DNA of 64,000 nucleotides, taken from positions 1 to 64,000 of the forward strand of contig JAIYCV010000018.1 of the NCBI GenBank assembly GCA_027487845.1. Direction: 5' to 3'. The notes under the pieces are model-generated. The model saw only the letters and a program-made list of their open reading frames with translations, was not told the origin of the DNA and made no database searches. The DNA is from Flammeovirgaceae bacterium (lineage in GTDB: Bacteria > Bacteroidota > Bacteroidia > Cytophagales > Cyclobacteriaceae). The position numbers and the translations under genes were made by a program. How positions within the stretch are numbered: position 1 is the stretch's first letter; each line of letters begins with the position of its first letter. Below are positions 1 through 8,414 of the stretch, in pieces.

Positions 1-60
1 ATCCAACCCTAACACTCCCCCACTCACTCCTCTTCACAACCCCCAGCCGTTTTGGGAGTG

Positions 61-90
61 CAAAGGTAAACACTCCACAATTAATTCCAA
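61..90 (-). promoter_or_regulatory. Bacteroidetes-type promoter reading off the left edge
   Basis: On the minus strand TTG (88-90) is followed after exactly 19 bp by TACCTTTG (61-68). This matches the Bacteroidetes primary sigma consensus TTG-N19-TAnnTTTG. It points away from purA, out of the window, so it should drive a gene beyond position 1. The 60 bases left inside the window are GC-rich and hold no recognisable gene. Confidence 0.6.
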
Positions 91-117
91 CAACTCTAAC
101 GAAAATGTTTTTTGAGA

Positions 118-1386
118 TTATTTACGGATAATCGTTTGGGTTCTATCGGGGCCTGTAGATACAATGGTAATCGGAACTTGTAACTCCCTCTCTAAAAAGG
201 AGATATAATCGGAAAGTTCAACTGGCATATTCTCTTCTTTAATTCCAGTTAAGGGTATTTGCCATCCTTTCATTTCTGTATAAATTGGAATAATTTTTTC
301 ATTGACAAGCTCGTAGGGGAGGAATTCGGTCAACGTGCCATCTATCAATTGGTATTTTGTGCAAATTTTGATGGTCTGAAAGATGCTCAATACATCTGCT
401 TTCATCATTAAAAGTTGGGTTACTCCATTTATCATAATTGAGTATTTTAATGCGGGCAAATCAATCCAACCACATCTGCGGGGTCTTCCTGTAGTTGACC
501 CAAACTCATTGCCTTCCTTTCGCATCCTCTCGCCTTCTTCATCAAATAGTTCAGTTGGAAACGGTCCGCTTCCAACTCGTGTGCTATAGGCTTTAAAAAT
601 TCCGTAGACTTCTCCAATATGACTTGGTGCAACGCCCAACCCCGTACATGCCCCTGCTGTAACTGTGCTTGAGCTTGTTACAAATGGATAGCTCCCAAAA
701 TCTATGTCTAATAAAGAACCTTGAGCACCCTCTGCCAAAATAGTGGCACCTGATTTCAATTCCTGATTAAGAAAATACTCACTGTCGATGAGTTTAAATT
801 GTTTAAGAAAATCTACTGCATCTAAAAATTGCGCCTCCAGCTCAGGCCAATTATAGGTTAACTCCACATTTTTAAGGATATCAAAATGAAGATCTACCAA
901 CTTTTTAAACTTTTCTTTGAAATTAGGAGAAAGCACATCGCCCACGCGCAACCCCTGGCGGCCAATTTTATCTTGATAGGATGGTCCGATGCCTTTTAAT
1001 GTGGAACCGATTTTATTAATTCCCTTTGCTGCTTCTTGGGCTTGATCCAACAAACGATGAGTTGGTATAATTAAAGTTGCCTTTTTAGATATATATAAAT
1101 TGCTTCTTACCTCTAGGTTGAATTTCTCAAGTTTCCCGATTTCGGTTTTAAAAACAATCGGATCAAGTACAACACCATTACCGATGACGTTTTTTGTTTT
1201 TGCACGGAATATCCCTGAAGGAATTTGATGGAGTACGTGTTTAATACCGTCAAATTCAAGCGTATGACCGGCATTCGGGCCACCTTGAAACCGGGCTACC
1301 ACATCGTATTTGGGGGCCAAAACGTCCACGATTTTGCCCTTCCCTTCGTCTCCCCACTGAAGACCTAGTAACACATCAACTTTCAT
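118..1386 (-). CDS. purA: Adenylosuccinate synthase
   Basis: Cytoplasmic enzyme that joins IMP and aspartate using GTP, the first committed step from IMP to AMP. The N-terminus carries the family signature GLQWGDEGKGK (residues 8-18) with the GTP-binding loop and catalytic Asp, followed by GPNAGHT. Further conserved segments are EGAQGSLLDIDFG and STTGRPRRCGW. The 422-residue length is normal and the ATG sits directly before the signature. It lies 45 bp downstream of the STAS gene on the same strand, so it may be co-transcribed from the promoter in front of the Fur-family gene. Confidence 0.97.
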   Translation of the reverse strand: MKVDVLLGLQWGDEGKGKIVDVLAPKYDVVARFQGGPNAGHTLEFDGIKHVLHQIPSGIFRAKTKNVIGNGVVLDPIVFKTEIGKLEKFNLEVRSNLYISKKATLIIPTHRLLDQAQEAAKGINKIGSTLKGIGPSYQDKIGRQGLRVGDVLSPNFKEKFKKLVDLHFDILKNVELTYNWPELEAQFLDAVDFLKQFKLIDSEYFLNQELKSGATILAEGAQGSLLDIDFGSYPFVTSSSTVTAGACTGLGVAPSHIGEVYGIFKAYSTRVGSGPFPTELFDEEGERMRKEGNEFGSTTGRPRRCGWIDLPALKYSIMINGVTQLLMMKADVLSIFQTIKICTKYQLIDGTLTEFLPYELVNEKIIPIYTEMKGWQIPLTGIKEENMPVELSDYISFLERELQVPITIVSTGPDRTQTIIRK

Positions 1387-1431
1387 AATTTAGTCACTCG
1401 TTTTTTGTTCGACAGATTGCGTGTATCGATC

Positions 1432-1782
1432 TTATTTAATTACTTTTTTTGATTGAGTAATGGCTTCTTCCTCCGTTGCAACAATGTTGAAAATTGAATT
1501 TAGTTTAGTAATAATCAACAGCTTCCTAACACTTTCGGAAGGGTTCAACAAATATACCTCTCCTCCTTTGTTCCTGAATTTTGTAAGGATGGTAATAAGT
1601 ACACCGATGCCACTACTGTTTATGTAGCGTAGTTGAGAGATATCAATTATACAAAGCAGCACATTATGACTCATAGCATCATTTACAGCCGCTACCAATT
1701 GAGTTCCATTATCCTCACCGATTAAATCACCAGAAATATGGAGAATAAGTGCGTTAGATTTTATTTCCTGAGCGAAGTTCAT
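1432..1782 (-). CDS. STAS-domain protein (anti-sigma factor antagonist type)
   Basis: A single STAS domain of 116 residues. The core has the typical strand-helix pattern with CIIDISQLRYINSSGIGVLI at residues 44-63; the Ser pair in NSSG is where SpoIIAA-like proteins are phosphorylated by an anti-sigma kinase. Its ATG overlaps the TGA of the upstream Fur-family gene (ATGA), which implies translational coupling. No anti-sigma kinase or phosphatase is nearby, so the partner is unknown. It could act in partner switching or as a stand-alone adaptor; this part is inference. Confidence 0.85.
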   Translation of the reverse strand: MNFAQEIKSNALILHISGDLIGEDNGTQLVAAVNDAMSHNVLLCIIDISQLRYINSSGIGVLITILTKFRNKGGEVYLLNPSESVRKLLIITKLNSIFNIVATEEEAITQSKKVIK

Positions 1783-2243
1783 ATTGTTTTATTTTCACAA
1801 TTCGATTTGGTGCAAGATGCATACAAAATTAAAGAATGATGAATCACATTAAAATTCATGAGTTCTTCCACCGTGTTTTGGATGGTTTGAATACGCGGGT
1901 CGCAAAACTCAACCACTTTATTACACTCTGTGCAAATAAGATGATCGTGTTGTTTGAAACCAAACGACTTTTCGTATTGCGCTTGGTTCTTTCCGAACTG
2001 ATGTTTGCTTACCAAATCGCATTCTACCAAAAGATCTAAGGTGTTATAGACAGTAGCCCGACTAACATGATACGATTTGCCTTTCATGTTTACATACAAA
2101 CCTTCCACATCAAAATGGCCTTCCATCGAATAAATCTCTTCTAAAATAGCGTATCGTTCAGGCGTTTTTCGCAGCTCCTTCTTTTCAAGATAGGCTACAA
2201 AAATCTTTTTTACCTCTTCGTAAACTTTTGGATTAAATGCCAT
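1779..2243 (-). CDS. Fur-family metal-dependent transcriptional repressor
   Basis: A 154-residue winged-helix repressor. The helix-turn-helix region reads SRATVYNTLDLLVECDLV. It is followed by the Fur-type metal segment HDHLICTECNKVVEFCDP and a C-terminal CTKSNC pair, giving two Cys pairs for a structural zinc. This fits Fur, PerR or Zur; the sequence does not say which metal is sensed. It is the first gene of a likely Fur-STAS-purA unit, with a TATCTTTG box just upstream. The overlap with the STAS gene is four bases. Confidence 0.9.
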   Translation of the reverse strand: MAFNPKVYEEVKKIFVAYLEKKELRKTPERYAILEEIYSMEGHFDVEGLYVNMKGKSYHVSRATVYNTLDLLVECDLVSKHQFGKNQAQYEKSFGFKQHDHLICTECNKVVEFCDPRIQTIQNTVEELMNFNVIHHSLILYASCTKSNCENKTI

Positions 2244-2260
2244 TTACTTTTTGCGGACGA

Positions 2261-2268
2261 CAAAGATA
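2261..2268 (-). promoter_or_regulatory. Probable -7 promoter box for the Fur-family/STAS/purA unit
   Basis: The minus strand reads TATCTTTG here, a perfect match to the TAnnTTTG box, 17 bp before the ATG of the Fur-family gene. No clear TTG is found 19-21 bp further upstream, so only half of the promoter is convincing. Confidence 0.45.
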
Positions 2269-2312
2269 ATGGGATTTTTAGGAAATTGCCTTTTTGGAAT
2301 CCTTAGTGATTT

Positions 2313-4538
2313 TCAGCTCCTATTTACCATTCCAGAATCGAACCTGCTTACTTTCACCACGCCTTCTACGGTTTCTAACTTGCCCAGCAGCAGATCTAGG
2401 TGGCGGGTGTCATTCACATAGAGCATAATTTCGCCATTGAATATGCCATGATCGGAACTGAAGCTGATAGAACTCATGTTCACTTTCAGTTCTTCTGAGA
2501 TGATCTTTGAAACATCGTTTATAAGGCCTACGCGGTCGGTGCCCACAATTTTTAATCCCGTAAGGAAAGCCACCTCGTGCTGGCTTGTCCACTTGGCTTT
2601 AATAACGCGATGGCCGTGGTTGGCCAATAACTCTGCTGCATTGGGGCAATTAGCGCGATGTATTTTTATTCCTTCGCTCACGGTTACAAACCCAAACACA
2701 TCATCGCCCGGTATGGGCGTGCAGCACTTGGCAAGTTTGTACTCTACCATGTCCATGTTATCGCCAATGAGCAGCACATCATCGTATTTGCCTTTGGCTT
2801 TTAACTCTTTGTCAATTTCTTTGGCGCTGGTATCGACAATGGCCGCTTTTGGTTTGGTGGAGATGTTGGCCCTATTCTCTACGAACCGCTTTACATCGGC
2901 AAGGTTTAAAATACCCTTTCCAAACTTATAATGTAAATCTAACTTAGACTTTACATTAAAGTAGGAAATCATTTGTTCGTTCAGTTGGCTGGTGAATTCT
3001 ATTTTTAAGTTTTTTAGCTTTCTAAGCAGTATTTCCTTGCCGTCTTCCGCTACCAGCTTTTTAACTTCCTTTAGTAGGTCTTTAATTTTTGATTTGGCCT
3101 TGGGGCTGATAACAAACCGAAGCCAATCTTCACTAGGTTTTTGCTTAGCCGAAGTAAGTATTTCAATTTGATCACCGTTCTTCAAAACGTGATTAATGGG
3201 TACCAGCTTTTGGTTTACCTTAGCACCAATACATTTCGCGCCAATATCGGTATGGATATCGAAGGCGAAGTCGAGCGCTGTAGACCCCATGGGCAATGTT
3301 CTAAGTTCGCCTTTGGGTGTAAACACAAACACTTCTTCTGTAAAGAGATTACCTCGGAAATCGTCTACAAACTCAAGGGCAGTCAAGTCTTGCCGTTCTA
3401 ATAATTCGCGCACACGCACCAACCACTTTTCCAAATTTGATTCGTTCGAGGCATTGGCGTCTTTGTATTTCCAGTGGGCAGCATAGCCCTTCTCGGCAAT
3501 TTCGTCCATGCGCAAGGTTCTTATTTGAACCTCCACCCATTGCCCATTCTTAGCCATTACCGTTGTATGGAGGGATTCATACCCATTTGTGCGCGGGGTG
3601 CTTATCCAATCGCGCAGGCGATCTGGATTTGGAGTGTAATAATCTGTTACGATGGAATAGGCTTGCCAGCAAAATGATTTCTCTTGATCGATTGGGCTAT
3701 CTACAATGATGCGAATAGCAAATAAATCATACACTTCTTCGAAAGGAATATTTTGCTTTCGCATTTTATTCCAAATAGAAAAAATTGACTTTGGCCTTCC
3801 TTTAATTTCGTAAGGCACTTTGAGTTTATCAAGTTCGTCCTTGATGGGCTGCACAAACTGCTTTATAAACTTTGTTCGCGAGGCCCTGGTTTCATCTATC
3901 TTATCGGCTATTTCCCGGTAAACCGGATAGTCGGTAAAGCGCAAATACAGATCTTCCAGCTCGGTTTTAATAGCATTTAAACCAAGGCGGTGCGCTAATG
4001 GGGCATACAAATAAATGGTTTCGGACGAAACTTTTAGCTGCTTTTGCCGAGGCATGCTATCCAGCGTGCGCATGTTGTGCAACCGATCGGCAAGCTTTAT
4101 TAATATGACCCGCACATCATCGGATAAGGTGAAGAGCATTTTGCGAAAATTCTCTGCCTGTTGAGAGGTTCCATATTCAAATACGCCTCTGATTTTTGTC
4201 AGCCCATCCACAATACTGGCAATCTTTTTGCCGAATATTCGCTCAATGTCTGAAAGTTGAATATCGGTGTCTTCCACCACATCGTGAAGGAGAGCCGAAA
4301 TAATGGAAGTAGTGCCCAGGCCAATTTCCTCTACACAGATTTCCGCCACCGTAAGCGGGTGAAAAATGTAAAGTTCGCCCGACTTTCTGCGCATATCCTT
4401 GTGGGCTTCCAACGAAATAGTGAATGCGCGCTTTATTAAACGGGCGTCTCCTTCCTTTAATATGGGTTTTGCCTTTCGGAGAAGCCTCCGATAGCGGTTA
4501 ATCAACTCTCTTTTTTCTTCTGAGGGATCTATTATCAC
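2313..4538 (-). CDS. RelA/SpoT-family (p)ppGpp synthetase/hydrolase
   Basis: Bifunctional stringent-response enzyme that makes and degrades (p)ppGpp. In order it has an HD hydrolase domain (HDVVED near residues 85-90, intact His-Asp), the nucleotidyltransferase (synthetase) domain with GYESLHTTVM, a TGS domain (VFTPKGELRTLPMGSTALDFAF), a zinc-finger/helical region with CC, and a C-terminal ACT domain. The open frame extends to a TTG at 4637, but those extra 33 residues come from repetitive AGC-rich words and have no family counterpart. I chose the GTG at 4536-4538, giving 741 residues, typical of the family; a TTG at 4557-4559 is the alternative. There is no in-frame ATG before the HD domain. 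Confidence 0.93.
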   Translation of the reverse strand: MIIDPSEEKRELINRYRRLLRKAKPILKEGDARLIKRAFTISLEAHKDMRRKSGELYIFHPLTVAEICVEEIGLGTTSIISALLHDVVEDTDIQLSDIERIFGKKIASIVDGLTKIRGVFEYGTSQQAENFRKMLFTLSDDVRVILIKLADRLHNMRTLDSMPRQKQLKVSSETIYLYAPLAHRLGLNAIKTELEDLYLRFTDYPVYREIADKIDETRASRTKFIKQFVQPIKDELDKLKVPYEIKGRPKSIFSIWNKMRKQNIPFEEVYDLFAIRIIVDSPIDQEKSFCWQAYSIVTDYYTPNPDRLRDWISTPRTNGYESLHTTVMAKNGQWVEVQIRTLRMDEIAEKGYAAHWKYKDANASNESNLEKWLVRVRELLERQDLTALEFVDDFRGNLFTEEVFVFTPKGELRTLPMGSTALDFAFDIHTDIGAKCIGAKVNQKLVPINHVLKNGDQIEILTSAKQKPSEDWLRFVISPKAKSKIKDLLKEVKKLVAEDGKEILLRKLKNLKIEFTSQLNEQMISYFNVKSKLDLHYKFGKGILNLADVKRFVENRANISTKPKAAIVDTSAKEIDKELKAKGKYDDVLLIGDNMDMVEYKLAKCCTPIPGDDVFGFVTVSEGIKIHRANCPNAAELLANHGHRVIKAKWTSQHEVAFLTGLKIVGTDRVGLINDVSKIISEELKVNMSSISFSSDHGIFNGEIMLYVNDTRHLDLLLGKLETVEGVVKVSRFDSGMVNRS

Positions 4539-4539
4539 A

Positions 4540-4640
4540 CGTTTCGGTTTAATTTTCAAAGGCTTCAAGCTACGGGCTACAAGCTTCTGGCCCACTGTGC
4601 CTGATGAACAGCTTGGAGCCCATAGCTGGCAGCCCAAATA
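4540..4640. repeat. AGC-rich word-repeat tract upstream of the RelA/SpoT gene
   Basis: Degenerate repeats of words such as AGCTTG, AGCCC, GTAGC and AAGCTG on the minus strand, with no coding similarity. The tract lies between the tRNA-Leu promoter region and the start of the RelA/SpoT gene, and artificially extends that reading frame. It resembles the other intergenic word tracts in this window in style, though not in sequence. Confidence 0.5.
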
Positions 4641-4684
4641 AATAACTTTTCTACCTCACTTCTTCCTTCTTAACAAATTATATC

Positions 4685-4692
4685 TACATTTG
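4685..4692 (+). promoter_or_regulatory. Probable promoter box of tRNA-Leu
   Basis: TACATTTG matches TAnnTTTG and is followed by GCACTCC, the same bases that follow the promoter at 61-68. It lies 66 bp upstream of the mature tRNA. The -33 element is not clear. Confidence 0.45.
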
Positions 4693-4757
4693 CACTCCTT
4701 TTATTGAAAACCGCGCAAGCTCTTTACATTTAAAGGTTTCAGCCTAAGCTGATAAAT

Positions 4758-4839
4758 GCGGATGTGGCGTAATTGGCAGCCGCGCCAGACTTAGGATCTG
4801 GTGCCGTGAGGCGTGGGGGTTCGAGTCCCTTCATCCGCA
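4758..4839 (+). tRNA. tRNA-Leu (anticodon UAG)
   Basis: An 82-base class II tRNA. The acceptor arms GCGGATG (4758-4764) and CATCCGC (4832-4838) pair perfectly. The anticodon stem CCAGA/TCTGG encloses the loop CTTAGGA with anticodon TAG at 4792-4794, reading CUN leucine codons. A long variable arm and the T-loop GTTCGAGTC are present. CCA is not encoded. A U-tailed terminator follows at once. Confidence 0.96.
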
Positions 4840-4851
4840 CTTCATTCAACA

Positions 4852-4896
4852 AGCCCTCAGTTTCAGAGAATTGTATTCTGAAATTGAGGGCTTTTA
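4852..4896 (+). terminator. Rho-independent terminator after tRNA-Leu
   Basis: A 16-bp stem (AGCCCTCAGTTTCAGA paired with TCTGAAATTGAGGGCT, one G-T pair) closes a short loop and is followed by TTTTATT. It separates the tRNA from the trigger factor gene. Confidence 0.85.
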
Positions 4897-4916
4897 TTAA
4901 ACACAGTTCTATACAC

Positions 4917-6263
4917 ATGACTATCACATTAGACAAAAAAAACGCAACTGACGGTTTGATTAAAATTACGTTAACCGAAAGTGATTACCAACCCAAGGTA
5001 GAAGAAAAACTCAAAGAATATTCGCGGAAGGCAAACATTAAAGGTTTTCGCGCTGGGAAAGTACCAGCGGGGATGATCAAAAAAATGTATGGTAAGTCTA
5101 TTTTGGTAGAGGAAGTAAACCATATTATTTCTCATAAAGTAAGCGACTATATTAAGGAGAATAAACTCTCGATTTTAGGAGACCCACTACCAAACCAAGA
5201 AAAAGCTTTTGGCATTGATTGGGAGGCACAAAAAGATTTTGAGTTCGAATTCCAGATTGGAATGGTAGAGCCTTTTAGTTACGAGCTTTCTTCAAAGGTT
5301 AAACTAACATCTTATGTTATTGAAGTAGATCAAAAGGTGATTGATGAAACCGTAGCCGACATCAAGCAGCGATTCGGCAACGTAACTGCGCCTGAAACCA
5401 GCGAAGTAACCGATAACTTGTTTGGTGATATAACTTCCGCAGATGGGCAATCTAAGTCAGGCTACATTGAAATCGCCAGCATTAATAAAAGTGAGCAAGC
5501 GAAATTTACTCAGTTAAAGAAAGACGATACTATCGAGTTTGATGTAACCAACACATTCAGCGATGAGGGGGCAATCGCGAAAGCACTAAATATCTCCGCA
5601 GAAGAAGCTAAGGTGGCATCGGGCACTTTTACATTTAAAATTTCGAGTATAAGCAGAACTGAACCAGCGGTTATTGGTCAGGATTTGTTCGACAAGGTAT
5701 TCGGAAAAGATGCCGTAAAAAGCGAAGAAGAGTTCATCGCAAAAATAAAAGAGACTATTTCTGGCAACTATTCAAGAGAAACAGAACATTTATTGGATCA
5801 TGAGATTCAGCATTATTATTTGGATAACACACCTGTAACTATGCCTGACGAATTCTTGAAAAATTGGCTTAAAGCCACTAGCAACGGAAAAGTTACCGAT
5901 CAAGTGCTTGAACTTGAATACGATCAATATAAAAGCAGCATTAAATGGGATCTGATCAAAAATAAAATTTCGGAAGACACGAAGATTGTGGTGGAGGGGC
6001 CTGAAGTGAAAGAAAGGGCAAAACAACAAATTGCAGAACAGTTTGGCATGCCAGGCATAGCCGAACAGTTGGGCGATAAATTTGATGCCATTGCAGATAA
6101 CTATCTTTCAGGCCAGGATGGCAAGGGTGAAAATTTCATGAAGCTTTATAATCAGTTAAAACAAGAGAAAATCTTGAAAACGATTAAAAACGCAGCCACC
6201 ATTACTGAAAAGAAAGTTAGTCTAGACGAGTTTAAGAAAATAGTTGAAACGCATAATCACTAG
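4917..6263 (+). CDS. tig: Trigger factor, ribosome-associated chaperone and prolyl isomerase
   Basis: Binds the ribosomal exit tunnel and shields nascent chains. The N-terminal ribosome-binding domain includes the GFRAGKVPAGMIKKMYG signature (residues 45-61, like GFRxGKVP in other trigger factors). A divergent middle domain and a helical C-terminal chaperone domain complete 448 residues. The frame is open upstream into the tRNA, but the ATG at 4917 directly before MTITLDKKN is the only sensible start, as it lies after the terminator. It heads the tig-clpP-clpX series, a conserved bacterial order. Confidence 0.95.
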   Translation: MTITLDKKNATDGLIKITLTESDYQPKVEEKLKEYSRKANIKGFRAGKVPAGMIKKMYGKSILVEEVNHIISHKVSDYIKENKLSILGDPLPNQEKAFGIDWEAQKDFEFEFQIGMVEPFSYELSSKVKLTSYVIEVDQKVIDETVADIKQRFGNVTAPETSEVTDNLFGDITSADGQSKSGYIEIASINKSEQAKFTQLKKDDTIEFDVTNTFSDEGAIAKALNISAEEAKVASGTFTFKISSISRTEPAVIGQDLFDKVFGKDAVKSEEEFIAKIKETISGNYSRETEHLLDHEIQHYYLDNTPVTMPDEFLKNWLKATSNGKVTDQVLELEYDQYKSSIKWDLIKNKISEDTKIVVEGPEVKERAKQQIAEQFGMPGIAEQLGDKFDAIADNYLSGQDGKGENFMKLYNQLKQEKILKTIKNAATITEKKVSLDEFKKIVETHNH

Positions 6264-6333
6264 TGAGTAACGGGTGATTGTTGATTGCCTCCTTGGGCTA
6301 TTTTTTAATTACTAAGGCTTGAACTAAACCACC

Positions 6334-6341
6334 TATCTTTG
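6334..6341 (+). promoter_or_regulatory. Probable -7 promoter box for clpP
   Basis: TATCTTTG is a perfect TAnnTTTG match, 37 bp before the clpP ATG. The upstream -33 box is not obvious. It would allow clpP transcription independent of tig. Confidence 0.45.
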
Positions 6342-6377
6342 CGTCTACTAGGTTGTAAACATAGAAATTCAAAAAAC

Positions 6378-7070
6378 ATGAATAACCACAACGAATTTAG
6401 AAAATACGCTATCAATCACTTGGGCATGAGCAGCAATGCTTTTGATAGCTATGCAAAATCAGTCAATGAAAACCCCTTTACAGTAAGTGCTATGACGCCC
6501 AACGTAATTGAGGAAAGGCAAATGAGAGCCACCGTAATTGACGTTTTTTCACGGCTTATGGCGGATCGAATCATCTTCTTTGGAACAGCGGTGGATGATT
6601 ATGTTGCCAACGTGATTACCGCTCAACTTCTTTTTTTAGAATCAGCGGATCCTAAAAAAGACATCATTATGTATATCAACAGCCCGGGCGGCTCTGTGCA
6701 TGCGGGGCTCAGCATTTATGACACCATGCAGTACGTAAACCCCGATGTAGCTACTATTTGCACCGGCTTGGCGGCTTCTATGGGTTCTGTTTTAATGGCA
6801 GCGGGCGCTCCTAAGAAAAGGTCGGCATTGCCTCACTCAAGGATCATGATACACCAAGTATCTTCTGGCATGCAAGGAACTCTTTCAGACATGGAAATTT
6901 CATTGAAACACACCATAGAATTAAAGAAAGATCTTTACTCCATATTGGCAAAGCACACTGGCCAAACATTCGAGCGAATTGAAAAAGATTCTGACCGCGA
7001 TTTTTGGATGCGCGCCTCAGAAGCGAAAGAATATGGCTTGATAGACGAAGTGTTGGAACGTAAGAATTAA
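6378..7070 (+). CDS. clpP: ATP-dependent Clp protease proteolytic subunit
   Basis: Self-compartmentalising serine protease that degrades proteins fed by ClpX. The catalytic Ser134 lies in GLAASMGS, His159 in RIMIHQ, and the Asp in the DRD segment near residues 206-208. The MYINSPGGSVHAGL segment is typical. The first ATG with a normal propeptide is at 6378 (MNNHNEF), giving 230 residues; the frame extends 39 bp further upstream without family support. clpX follows after 94 bp that contain a strong hairpin. Confidence 0.96.
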   Translation: MNNHNEFRKYAINHLGMSSNAFDSYAKSVNENPFTVSAMTPNVIEERQMRATVIDVFSRLMADRIIFFGTAVDDYVANVITAQLLFLESADPKKDIIMYINSPGGSVHAGLSIYDTMQYVNPDVATICTGLAASMGSVLMAAGAPKKRSALPHSRIMIHQVSSGMQGTLSDMEISLKHTIELKKDLYSILAKHTGQTFERIEKDSDRDFWMRASEAKEYGLIDEVLERKN

Positions 7071-7093
7071 GAATTTTTAAATAGAACATTTGA

Positions 7094-7136
7094 TTAGCCA
7101 ATTAGCCGATTTAGAAAAAAGCGGTTAATTGGCTAA
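7094..7136. repeat. Hairpin of attagcc/aattggc words between clpP and clpX
   Basis: TTAGCCAATTAGCCG (7094-7108) pairs with CGGTTAATTGGCTAA (7122-7136) over 15 bp with one G-T pair and a 13-base loop. No T-run follows, so it is not a typical terminator. It could trim or stabilise the clpP message, or modulate read-through into clpX. Confidence 0.7.
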
Positions 7137-7164
7137 TTTGCATATTGAAATTCAAAAAAAAACT

Positions 7165-8406
7165 ATGGCTGCAGAAGTTACGTGTTCGTTTTGTGGAAGA
7201 AGTAAAAAAGATGTCGATTTAATGATCTCGGGAATCCATGCCCACATTTGCGATAAATGCGTAACTCAAGCCAATACAATACTAGCCGAAGAAAAGAAGA
7301 ATAAAGTAGAAGCTTCCAACTTACCCAACTTCAAGCTGATCAAACCAAGAGACATTAAAAAGTTTCTGGATGAATACGTAATTGGCCAAGATGAAGCCAA
7401 AAAAGTAATGTCGGTTGCCGTCTATAACCACTATAAACGGTTGATGCAGAAGAAGATTGCCGACAGTGATGTGACGATTGAAAAGTCGAACATTATTATG
7501 GTGGGCGAAACAGGCACGGGCAAAACCTACTTAGCTAGAACGCTGGCAAAAATTCTACAAGTACCTTTTTGTATTGCCGATGCTACCGTGCTTACCGAAG
7601 CAGGCTACGTGGGCGAGGACGTAGAAAGTATTTTAACTAGATTACTTCAATCTGCCGATTATAATACCGAAGCTGCAGAAAGAGGAATCGTTTACATTGA
7701 CGAAATTGATAAGATTGCTCGAAAATCAGATAATCCTTCCATTACGCGCGATGTAAGTGGCGAAGGTGTTCAGCAAGCCTTATTGAAATTGTTGGAGGGA
7801 ACCTCTGTTAACGTGCCTCCTCAAGGCGGCCGCAAACACCCCGATCAGAAAATGATCACGGTCAACACCGAAAATATCTTATTTATTTGTGGTGGAGCTT
7901 TTGAGGGGATGAGCAGGGTGATTGCACGAAGATTAAATACGAGGCCGCTTGGTTTTACCGCAGCAGCTGAGCATTCTGAAAACGCATCCGTTGATCGTGA
8001 TAACCTTTTACAGTTTATCTCCGCTCAAGATCTAAAAACATTTGGTTTAATTCCCGAATTAATTGGTCGTTTGCCTGTTCTTTCTTTTTTAAATCCACTC
8101 GACTCAGTGGCGCTGAAAAAAATTCTTACAGAACCGAAAAATGCCTTAGCGAAGCAGTATAAAAAACTGTTTGAAATGGAAGGAATTGAGCTGGAATTCA
8201 AGGAAGGTGCACTTGACTTTATTGTTGAAAAAGCAGCTGACTTTAAGTTGGGCGCTCGTGGCCTACGATCCATTTGTGAAGCCATTATCAACGATGCCAT
8301 GTTCGAACTTCCTTCCGATAAGACGGTAACCAAGCTTGTGATCAATCGCGCTTACGCGGAAGAGAAATTCAGCAAATCGCACTACAGCAAGTTAAAAGTC
8401 GCGTAG
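7165..8406 (+). CDS. clpX: ClpX, AAA+ unfoldase of the ClpXP protease
   Basis: Unfolds tagged substrates and threads them into ClpP. The N-terminal zinc-binding domain has C7-C10 and C29-C32. The AAA+ core has Walker A GETGTGKT (114-121), the GYVGED pore loop, Walker [10 protein letters not shown] and sensor GLIPELIGR. The 413-residue length is normal. The start is the ATG at 7165 ([10 protein letters not shown]); an upstream in-frame ATG at 7129 falls inside the intergenic hairpin and adds residues unlike the family. Confidence 0.96.
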   Translation: MAAEVTCSFCGRSKKDVDLMISGIHAHICDKCVTQANTILAEEKKNKVEASNLPNFKLIKPRDIKKFLDEYVIGQDEAKKVMSVAVYNHYKRLMQKKIADSDVTIEKSNIIMVGETGTGKTYLARTLAKILQVPFCIADATVLTEAGYVGEDVESILTRLLQSADYNTEAAERGIVYIDEIDKIARKSDNPSITRDVSGEGVQQALLKLLEGTSVNVPPQGGRKHPDQKMITVNTENILFICGGAFEGMSRVIARRLNTRPLGFTAAAEHSENASVDRDNLLQFISAQDLKTFGLIPELIGRLPVLSFLNPLDSVALKKILTEPKNALAKQYKKLFEMEGIELEFKEGALDFIVEKAADFKLGARGLRSICEAIINDAMFELPSDKTVTKLVINRAYAEEKFSKSHYSKLKVA

Positions 8407-8414
8407 ACAAATAA

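Noticed and set aside
2476-2931. Plus-strand 151-codon frame inside the RelA/SpoT gene
   Set aside because: Antisense to a well-supported enzyme, no homology pattern.
4773-4916. Extension of the trigger factor frame into the tRNA gene
   Set aside because: It would translate tRNA-Leu and its terminator; the ATG at 4917 fits the family start.
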